Positions 22,124 through 27,845 of a stretch of DNA of 27,845 nt are shown piece after piece; position 1 is the first letter of the stretch, and each line of letters begins with the position of its first letter. The notes beneath the pieces are model-generated. The model saw only the letters and a list, made by a program, of their open reading frames with translations. It was not told where the DNA came from and made no database searches. A program made the translations under genes and the position numbers. The DNA is from a bacterium. GTDB taxonomy: Bacteria > Planctomycetota > J058 > JAJDCP01. The stretch is taken from assembly GCA_030428695.1 (NCBI GenBank), contig JAUIEM010000084.1:1-27845 (forward strand). Reading direction: 5' to 3'.

Positions 22124-25105
22124 GAACACCGCCACAGCCTTGTCGAGCAGGGCCAGCGCCGACTCGAGGCGGCCCTGGTTGCCGAGGATGGTCGCTTGCT
22201 CGGCGCACAGCCAGGCCACCTCGCTGTTCAGCCGGCCGGGGTCGCCGCCCTCGTACAGCACGAGCGCCTCGGACAGGTACGCCTCCGCCGCCGGGAAATC
22301 GCCCGCATGGGTCGCCGCGGTCGCCAGGTAGACCAGCGTCTTCGCCTCCCGCGCGGACGCGCTCGGCTCCTCGGCCGCGAGGCCTGCCCACAGGCCGCGC
22401 GCCGCGAGCAGGTCCGCCCGCGTGGCGGGGAGGTCGAAGCGGGTGAGGGACAGGCTGCCACGCTCGAACAGGGCCTCGGCGAGCGCCCGCCGCGGGCCCG
22501 GCGCCGCGGGATCCTCCGCGCGCAGACCCCGCAGGACCGCGATCGCCTCCGTCAGGTCCCCCCGCGCCAGGTCGAGGTCCCGCTCGAGCCCGATGCGCAG
22601 CTCGGCGAGGCGGGTGCGGGTCACCGCGGCCCCCAGGCTGGTGCGGTCCTCCGCGAGATGGGCGTCCCGCAGCCGCACCCAGCCGGACTCGGTGGCCCGG
22701 AGGATGCGCTCGATCGCCCGGGTGGTGGCCGCGTCTCCGACGCCCCGCAGCACCTCGACGACGTCGTGGCTGCTCGTGTACAGCGCCTCCTCAGCGATCG
22801 CCCCCCGGGCGGCGAGCAGGTCGTTCTTCCCCTCGACGATGCCGATGTGGGCGAGCAGCCCGAAGAACAGCGCAGCGGTGGCGATCACGAGGCCGAGCAC
22901 CAGGCCGGCGCGCAGCTTCCGGTCGCGCCGCCGGCGCGCCACGCGGGCGGTGACCTGCGCGCGCAGACGGAGGATCGCCTCGTCCCCGCCGCCGTCGTCG
23001 GCGAGCTCGAGCTGGTTCTCCGCCAGGCCGAGGTCCCCGCCCGCGAGCGCGGCCCGCGCCGTCGCGATCCGCGCGCTGCGTTCGCCGGCCCGCGCGCGCT
23101 CGTTGCCCTCCCACAGGAGCCGGGCCTGGCGGAAGCTCGCGACGATCTCCGCATACTCCGCGTACGTGCTTCCCTGCCCCACGCCGCGCAGGCGTTCTTC
23201 CGCCGCCCTGGTCAAGGTCAGGCTCTCCCGGTTGCGCAGGTAGTCCCGCAGCCGGTCGCGGAAGACCTCGGCGCTGGCGGGGCGCGCGGAGGGGTCGAGG
23301 GCGAGCGCCTGCTCGCACAGCTCCCGCAGCGGCTCCGGGGCATCGTCGGGGAAACGCAGCGGCTCCGGTACGCGCTCGACCAGCAGGGCGAGGAAGCGCG
23401 CCCGGTCGTTCGGCGGCCGCCCGCACAGGAGCTCGTGGAGGATCGCCCCGAGCTCGTACACGTCCGAGCGCACGGTCAGCGCCTCGACATCGCCCCGCGC
23501 CAGCTCCGGCGACAGGTAGGCGGGCGTTCCCCAGGCCCCGGTGATCACCGAGCGCGGCCGGATCCCCGTCGCCTCGCCGAACAGCGCGACGGCGATGCCC
23601 CAGTCGCACAGGAGCACCTCGCCGTACGGCCCGAGCAGGACGTTGGCCGGCTTGAGGTCGTTGTGCACCACGCCGCGGCTGTGGCTGAAGGCGACCGCGT
23701 TGCACAGCGCGATCAGGGTCTCGACCTCGGCGCCGAGGTCCCTCCGCCCGGTGCGCAGGCGTTCGGCCCAGCTGCGGCCTTCGACCAGCTTCATCGCGAG
23801 CTGCACCGAGCTCTGGTCGGCGTCCCGCAGGAGGTCGTAGACGGGCAGGATGTTCGGATGCTCGAGGCGCCCGGCGAGCAGGGCCTCGGCGAGGAAGGCG
23901 CCGGGCTCCTCGGTGCCGGCACGGACGACCTTGATCGCGACTGTCCGGTCCAGGCGCCGCTGCCGTCCGCGGAAGACGACGCCCTGCCCGCCGCTGCCGA
24001 TCGCCTCACCGAGCTCGAAGGGCGGCGAGGGGTCCCGCTCGCGGACCTCGTCCCCGCTCGGGTCGCGGTAGGTCCGCAGCAGCGTGGCGTCCTCGGCGCC
24101 GCTGAGGAGCGCCTCCCAGCGCTCGCGCGTCCGCGGCTCCGCCGGCCGCACGGTGTCGTCCAGGCTGCCGGCCAGCCGGCGGAGCTGCTCGCACCATGCC
24201 TCGACGGAGCCCGGCCGGGCCGCCGGGTCGGGGTCGAGGGCAGCGAGCAGGAGGGCGTCGAGCGTGGCGGGAAGTCCCGGGCGCAGGAGCGACAACGCGG
24301 CCGGAGGCTGCTTCCAACGCGGCCGCGGTCCGTAGGGAGCGCGGCCGGTCAGCGCGAAGTACGTCGTCGCCGCGAGGCTGTACAGGTCGGTGCGCGCCGA
24401 CACCAGGCCGCTCCCGCGTTGCTCCGCCGGGGCGTAGGCGGGCGTGCCGACGAAGCCGACGGTCAGCCGCGTCAGCGTCGCGACGGTGTCGAGGGCCAGG
24501 CCGAAGTCGAGCAGCACCGGCCGGTCCTCGGGAGTGATCATCACGTTCGCGGGTTTGACATCCCGGTGGATCAGCCCCGCCCGGTGGACCGCCGCCAGCG
24601 CCTCCCCGAGCGCCAGCGCCCAGGCGAGCGCCCGCCCGACCGGGGGCAGGCGCTCGCGCACGCGCTCCCGCAGCGTGCGGCCGGGGACGAGGTCGAAGGC
24701 GAGGAACCAGCGCCCGTCGGCTTCCCCCACCTCCCGCAGCCGCACGATGCCCGGGTGGTCGAGCCGCTGGACCGCCGCGGCTTCGCGGGCGAAGCGGAGG
24801 CGCCCCGCGCTCGACGCCTGGAAGCTGCCACGCAGGACCTTGATGGCGCAGACCTCGCCGGCTTCGTCCCGCGCCCGGAACACCTCCCCGTACCCGCCCT
24901 TGCCGAGGGGCTCCTCGAGCAGGTAGCGGCCGAGCTTCCCCCGCACCGGCCCGGGCTCCGGAGGATCGAGCAGCCGCGCGTGCGCACCGCGCAGGCGCTC
25001 GGCGACGGCGGCGTCGAGCCCCTCGCGGCGCACGAAGGCATCCGGCGTCAGGAGCCGGCCGGTCAGGGCCTCGTCGAGGTAGCGGTCGAGGGCGTCGTCG
25101 GACAT
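21782..25105 (-). CDS. Transmembrane receptor with two Ser/Thr protein kinase domains (frameshifted gene, N-terminal part)
   Basis: The ATG at 25105 has GGGAG upstream; about 994 residues are in the genuine frame (to 22124), and the rest of this frame (to 21782) is out-of-frame Ser/Arg-rich tail. Kinase 1 (61-312) has GKGGYG (68-73), Lys89, HRDVKPAN (180-187) and DFG (200-202). Kinase 2 (363-624) has GSGGQG (370-375), Lys392, HNDLKPAN (481-488) and DWG (501-503). Both keep the catalytic Asp, metal Asn and Lys, so both could be active, despite HND and DWG in the second. A membrane helix lies at about 732-755, and TPR-like repeats follow. Two kinase domains in one chain are unusual. With the downstream frame joined, the protein would be about 1,660 residues. 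Targets are unknown. Confidence 0.82.
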   Translation of the reverse strand: MSDDALDRYLDEALTGRLLTPDAFVRREGLDAAVAERLRGAHARLLDPPEPGPVRGKLGRYLLEEPLGKGGYGEVFRARDEAGEVCAIKVLRGSFQASSAGRLRFAREAAAVQRLDHPGIVRLREVGEADGRWFLAFDLVPGRTLRERVRERLPPVGRALAWALALGEALAAVHRAGLIHRDVKPANVMITPEDRPVLLDFGLALDTVATLTRLTVGFVGTPAYAPAEQRGSGLVSARTDLYSLAATTYFALTGRAPYGPRPRWKQPPAALSLLRPGLPATLDALLLAALDPDPAARPGSVEAWCEQLRRLAGSLDDTVRPAEPRTRERWEALLSGAEDATLLRTYRDPSGDEVRERDPSPPFELGEAIGSGGQGVVFRGRQRRLDRTVAIKVVRAGTEEPGAFLAEALLAGRLEHPNILPVYDLLRDADQSSVQLAMKLVEGRSWAERLRTGRRDLGAEVETLIALCNAVAFSHSRGVVHNDLKPANVLLGPYGEVLLCDWGIAVALFGEATGIRPRSVITGAWGTPAYLSPELARGDVEALTVRSDVYELGAILHELLCGRPPNDRARFLALLVERVPEPLRFPDDAPEPLRELCEQALALDPSARPASAEVFRDRLRDYLRNRESLTLTRAAEERLRGVGQGSTYAEYAEIVASFRQARLLWEGNERARAGERSARIATARAALAGGDLGLAENQLELADDGGGDEAILRLRAQVTARVARRRRDRKLRAGLVLGLVIATAALFFGLLAHIGIVEGKNDLLAARGAIAEEALYTSSHDVVEVLRGVGDAATTRAIERILRATESGWVRLRDAHLAEDRTSLGAAVTRTRLAELRIGLERDLDLARGDLTEAIAVLRGLRAEDPAAPGPRRALAEALFERGSLSLTRFDLPATRADLLAARGLWAGLAAEEPSASAREAKTLVYLATAATHAGDFPAAEAYLSEALVLYEGGDPGRLNSEVAWLCAEQATILGNQGRLESALALLDKAVAVFRSGWRSATGGRTGSISQPSSRAAPSSTTCSDNRSSRGATRRPPSSACAPWRPAILATCRRRRASRGRSSASRWPSTRASTSSGPRRRRPKPSRASRGSRRGRDPSTSSRCCGR

Positions 25106-25411
25106 GGCATCTCCCGGCAACTTGGCGGGGAAATTCTACCATACAGCTGCGGGGTCGCGCGGACGCGGCTCGGAGGCCGGCTGGAGGCTGCGGTCCGGAC
25201 CATCTAGATCCGCCAGGAAAGCCTGCAGGACGCGCCAGCGTCGGGTTCTCTTCGCGCGCGCTGGAGCGCCTCGGTCCAGCCGCGGTTCCTCCCACTGCGG
25301 CGGCTCGGCTGTCGTTTCGTGGTCGGGACCTTGCCTGGGTGGGCGGAAAGCGCGCCGATGGGATACCATGCGTGCGCCCAGAATCACCACACGGAGAGGA
25401 GGAAAGCGACG
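25106..25411. other. 306-bp divergent intergenic region
   Basis: No gene is supported here. The left end holds the dual-kinase ribosome-binding site and promoter. An inverted repeat CCAGCG (25235-25240)/CGCTGG (25259-25264) with an 18-base loop is visible but weak. TACCAT (25364-25369) could be a -10 for the + strand gene but has no good -35. GAGGAGG just before 25412 is the ribosome-binding site of that gene. Confidence 0.4.
25133..25141 (-). promoter_or_regulatory. Extended -10 promoter of the dual-kinase gene
   Basis: On the - strand TGG-TAGAAT lies about 28 bases before the ATG at 25105, identical to the element upstream of the FkbM gene. No clear -35 box. The leader would be about 20-25 bases. 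Confidence 0.45.
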
Positions 25412-26938
25412 ATGCCACTGGAGCTCGTCCAGCTCGAAGATATCCCGGACCGTTGGCCGAGCGATGCCATCGCGGACGCCTTCTCCATCGGCTGCTACGA
25501 CGACGGCCGGCGGCGGCCGGACGCCCTCGACCTGACGGTCCTGGCCGACGGGACGGCGCTGTGCGTCACGCGCGACCGCTCCGCGTGGCCCGAGCCCGCC
25601 TGGCCGGAGGGCGTCGGCTGTCGGGTGCTGGTGCGCGCCCCCGACGGGGAGCTCTCGCACGTCGACGGGGTCGCCCGGGTCTTCGACCACCAGGGCTCGC
25701 GCGCGCTGATCAAGCTCGACACCCACAGGCGCACCGTGGCCATCCTGGACGCGGCGACGCGCGAGGTCGAGGTCATCGTCGGGCAACAGGAGGAGATCCT
25801 GACCGCCCGCTTCGTCCCCGGCGGGGTGGCCATAGCGACCGCCACCAACTTGACCTTGTGGCGGGCCCTGCCCGGGCCGCACGGTCGCCGCTGGGTGCCG
25901 GAGGCCTACCGGGACGTCGGCGGACGCAAGCTCGCCGCCGCCGGCGACTGGCTGGCGCTTCTGGACGACGGCAAGTGGCGGTTCATCCGGGTCGAGGGCG
26001 GACGCCTGATGCACCGCAACGCCTGGCGTCTCGAGCTCCCCGTCAAGGGCTGGCTGACCTCCCTGACCGGCCGTGCGCAGCTGACCTGGGTCGGTACCCG
26101 GGGGGCGGGCAGCAACGGCCGCTACGACGAGGTCGCGGTCGAGATGGCGCCCTGGCCCGACGCCAAGAGCGCCGCGGACAGCGTCGCCAGGAAGAACAAG
26201 CAGATGGTCAAGGCGGCCAGGAAGCTCTTCGGCTTCGTCCCTGCCCCCGAGCAGCTCGCGCCGGAGCCCCTTCCCCTGGCGGGCCCCGGATGGGCTCTGA
26301 GTCCGGAGGGACACATCCTGCACGCCGCGAAGGCGATCGAAGGCCTGCCCCCGGTCACCTTCTTCGACGCCCACCAGGAACGTCTCGGCCCCGAAGCGCT
26401 GCAGGGCCTGCGCGACTACACCTGGCGCCACGCCTTCGCCGCCTCCGTCGCCGGAGAGCGCGCCGTCGCCGCCCACCCCGACGGCTGCGTCTACGCGGTC
26501 GACCTCGGCACGGGAGCCGCCCGCAGGCTGCGCTGGGCGCCGCGCTTCCTGCGCGGGGAGGAGACCGACGTGCAGATCGGTGGCGCCAAAGGCGGGATCG
26601 CGCTGCTCGACGACGGGCGCTTCGCCGTCGCCGGGCACGAGGCGATCGTCGGGGGCAGCCTGGACGAGCCCCTCCAGACCTGCCTCTGGAACCAGCACCT
26701 GCGCGGGGCATCGGTCGGCGTCCACGACGGCGAGATCTGGGTGGCCTGCGCCTTCCGGGGCGGCTCGACCTTCGTCGGCAACAAGAAGGAGCTCAACGAG
26801 GCGGTCGTCGGGCGCATGGACCTGAGCGCCAACGACGGGATCGCTGACGAGCGCCGCGTGCCCCTGCTGTTCCCCCAGCTCGCGCGAGGTCCGGTCGCCT
26901 TCTCGGCCGGGGGCACGTACATCCTTTCCGGACGGTAG
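25412..26938 (+). CDS. Hypothetical beta-propeller-like protein, 508 residues
   Basis: Family not recognised. The ATG at 25412 follows GAGGAGG at about 9 bases; upstream in-frame codons do not look coding. There is no signal peptide or membrane segment, so it is probably cytoplasmic. The chain is beta-rich, with repeated short units ending in hydrophobic-Asp/Gly turns such as VLADGTALCVTRD, LIKLDTHRRTVAILD, WLALLDDGKWRFI, GGIALLDDGRFAVAG and DGCVYAVDLGTGAAR. These suggest a WD40- or PQQ-like propeller of six or seven blades. A Lys-rich helix (about 270-285) interrupts it. No catalytic motif is visible. The next gene has its own promoter, and no operon partner is evident. Confidence 0.65.
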   Translation: MPLELVQLEDIPDRWPSDAIADAFSIGCYDDGRRRPDALDLTVLADGTALCVTRDRSAWPEPAWPEGVGCRVLVRAPDGELSHVDGVARVFDHQGSRALIKLDTHRRTVAILDAATREVEVIVGQQEEILTARFVPGGVAIATATNLTLWRALPGPHGRRWVPEAYRDVGGRKLAAAGDWLALLDDGKWRFIRVEGGRLMHRNAWRLELPVKGWLTSLTGRAQLTWVGTRGAGSNGRYDEVAVEMAPWPDAKSAADSVARKNKQMVKAARKLFGFVPAPEQLAPEPLPLAGPGWALSPEGHILHAAKAIEGLPPVTFFDAHQERLGPEALQGLRDYTWRHAFAASVAGERAVAAHPDGCVYAVDLGTGAARRLRWAPRFLRGEETDVQIGGAKGGIALLDDGRFAVAGHEAIVGGSLDEPLQTCLWNQHLRGASVGVHDGEIWVACAFRGGSTFVGNKKELNEAVVGRMDLSANDGIADERRVPLLFPQLARGPVAFSAGGTYILSGR

Positions 26939-26946
26939 AGGAAGCA

Positions 26947-26982
26947 ATGTGCAAGCTGCTTGCATGTGCAAGGTGGTTGCAT
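26947..26982 (+). repeat. Tandem 17-bp operator-like repeats
   Basis: Two adjacent copies, ATGTGCAAGCTGCTTGC (26947-26963) and ATGTGCAAGGTGGTTGC (26964-26980), differ at two positions and are followed by AT. Each is an inverted repeat: TGCAAGC-T-GCTTGCA (26950-26964, perfect) and TGCAA-N5-TTGCA (26967-26981). The first runs into the -35 and the second fills the -35/-10 spacer, so a bound dimer would block RNA polymerase. The regulator is not identified. Confidence 0.7.
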
Positions 26983-26987
26983 AGAAT
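26960..26987 (+). promoter_or_regulatory. Promoter of the class I methyltransferase gene, predicted leaderless
   Basis: TTGCAT (26960-26965) and TAGAAT (26982-26987, 5 of 6 matches) are 16 bp apart. Transcription would begin about 7 bases after the -10, at or within a base or two of A26994 of the ATG, leaving no room for a ribosome-binding site. Only GGA abuts the ATG. Confidence 0.5.
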
Positions 26988-26993
26988 CCGGAA

Positions 26994-27758
26994 ATGAACG
27001 AATCACTCCTGCAGTCCATCTTCAGCCGCGACCGTGCCGAGCTCTACGATCAGCAGTTCGCCGCGCTCCACGCCCTCAAGGATCTGATCCACCTGGTGCT
27101 GCGCGTGCGCTTCGCGGCGCTCCCTCGTGACGCGAAGATCCTCGTGGTCGGCGCCGGGACCGGCGCGGAGGCCCGGTTCCTGGCTCCGCTCTTCCCGGAC
27201 TGGCGCTTCACGCTCGTCGATCCGGCCGACGGGATGTTGGCGGTCGCCCGGCGGCATGCGCAGAACGAGGGTTTCGCCGAGCGCTGTGTCTTCCACGCCG
27301 GCTACCTGCCGTCCCTTCCGACCCAGGACCCCTTCGATGCCGCGACGAGTGTCCTGGTCTCGCACTTCCTCGCCGACGCGCAGGAGAGGCGGGCCTACTT
27401 CGAGTCCATCGCCTCGCGCCTGCGACCCGGGGGCCTGTTCTTCAACGCGGACCTCTGTGCGGACCAACAGGCTTCGCACTTCGAGGCGGCCATGGATCTC
27501 TGGCTCCAGTGCATCGAGCACTCCCGGGACCCGGAGGCGAAGGACTCCTTCCTTCCCACCGACGGCGACGCCCCCGACGCCGGTCACGCGGCGTCGGCGT
27601 CCTACCGCGCGATGTTCGGGCGGGAGTTTGCCGTGCACGGTCCCGCCGAGGTGGAGGCGATGATCGGGGGGGCGGGCTTCGACACGGTCGTGCCGTGCTA
27701 CCAGGCCGTGCTGGTCCGCGGGTGGCTCGCGCAACGGAGCCGGACGCCGGTCCGCTGA
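26994..27758 (+). CDS. Class I SAM-dependent methyltransferase
   Basis: This encodes 254 residues from an ATG that sits just after the predicted promoter. The Rossmann core is clear: motif I ILVVGAGTGAEARFLAPLFP (about 49-68), an acidic end to beta-2 (FTLVDPADGMLAVARR), motif III-like FDAATSVLVSHFL, and a later RLRPGGLFFNADL strand typical of the Methyltransf_25/12 group. The C-terminal third is a substrate-binding cap. Substrate unknown. There is no signal peptide. Two tandem palindromic repeats overlap the promoter, so the gene is likely to be tightly controlled by a dimeric repressor. A small-molecule or RNA/protein substrate cannot be told from sequence alone. Confidence 0.85.
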   Translation: MNESLLQSIFSRDRAELYDQQFAALHALKDLIHLVLRVRFAALPRDAKILVVGAGTGAEARFLAPLFPDWRFTLVDPADGMLAVARRHAQNEGFAERCVFHAGYLPSLPTQDPFDAATSVLVSHFLADAQERRAYFESIASRLRPGGLFFNADLCADQQASHFEAAMDLWLQCIEHSRDPEAKDSFLPTDGDAPDAGHAASASYRAMFGREFAVHGPAEVEAMIGGAGFDTVVPCYQAVLVRGWLAQRSRTPVR

Positions 27759-27844
27759 TCCCGTCCGGCAATGGCGTGCGGCTCGAGGTGTTCGTCGACG
27801 AGGCTCCAGCCCGCGCCACAGCGGCGGCAGTGGGAAGTCGCAGC
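27698..27844 (-). CDS. Possible zinc-ribbon-like fragment, partial at the window edge
   Basis: On the - strand an open frame enters from the right edge and ends at a TAG (27700-27698). It reads a CxxCGxGW-type motif (HCRRCGAGWSLVDEH), reminiscent of a short zinc ribbon. It would overlap the methyltransferase 3' end by about 60 bp, which lowers confidence. The motif is short and could be chance in GC-rich DNA. Confidence 0.3.
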   Translation of the reverse strand, partial: AATSHCRRCGAGWSLVDEHLEPHAIAGRDQRTGVRLRCASHPRTSTAW

Positions 27845-27845
27845 A

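Noticed and set aside
25319..25411. An extended start (GTG 25319) for the 508-residue hypothetical gene.
   Set aside because: The added 31 residues lack coding character and GAGGAGG sits right before the ATG at 25412.
1..27845. CRISPR arrays, insertion sequences, integrase or prophage genes, attachment sites.
   Set aside because: No repeat-spacer pattern, transposase motif or terminal inverted repeats were found.

Overview
The window is GC-rich (roughly 70% G+C by eye) and gene-dense. The content suggests a Planctomycetota-like bacterium: a very large membrane serine/threonine kinase with two kinase domains and a helical-repeat sensor, a secreted protein with type-3 thrombospondin-like and dockerin-like calcium repeats, and a long multihaem cytochrome operon. 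This assignment is inference from gene families; no rRNA or tRNA gene was seen.

Left part (1-4654). A TerB-like protein and an eIF1/SUI1-family (YciH-type) protein form a two-gene operon on the + strand. It converges on a secreted PQQ-type beta-propeller protein. A 323-bp gene-free stretch rich in inverted repeats separates that gene from a small hypothetical gene. A divergent pyruvate-kinase-like gene follows, with a small DUF4177-like gene 22 bp behind it. The kinase-like protein has lost several metal- and substrate-binding residues.

Centre (4654-16772, all - strand). Seven tightly packed genes form one apparent operon of about 12 kb. In transcription order they are: a pentahaem lipoprotein; an outer-membrane beta-barrel candidate; a membrane-anchored FAD/NAD(P)H/[2Fe-2S] reductase; an exported tetrahaem c-type cytochrome; a di-haem b-type membrane cytochrome that appears to start at CTG; a membrane-anchored decahaem cytochrome with a cysteine-rich cytoplasmic head; and an unusual fusion of a cyclic-nucleotide-binding domain, an FHA domain, a second degenerate CNB-like domain and four [4Fe-4S] clusters. 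Together they encode 19 CxxCH sites. They look like a complete cytoplasm-to-outer-membrane electron conduit whose cytoplasmic iron-sulfur protein could sense a cyclic nucleotide and a phospho-protein. This is the candidate new system.

Right part (16907-27845). A secreted dockerin-like protein is divergent from a MarR-family regulator that probably starts at TTG and has a palindrome at its predicted transcription start. A convergent FkbM-type methyltransferase follows. Next is the giant dual-kinase gene, which carries a single-base frameshift near 22124. A hypothetical beta-rich protein comes after it, then a class I methyltransferase whose promoter carries two tandem 17-bp operator-like repeats and which looks leaderless. 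A zinc-ribbon-like fragment may run off the right edge on the - strand.

Several upstream regions carry a -10 box of the form TAGAAT or TAGACT. Two of these have an identical TGGTAGAAT (extended -10) core, which makes the promoter calls more credible than any single match.
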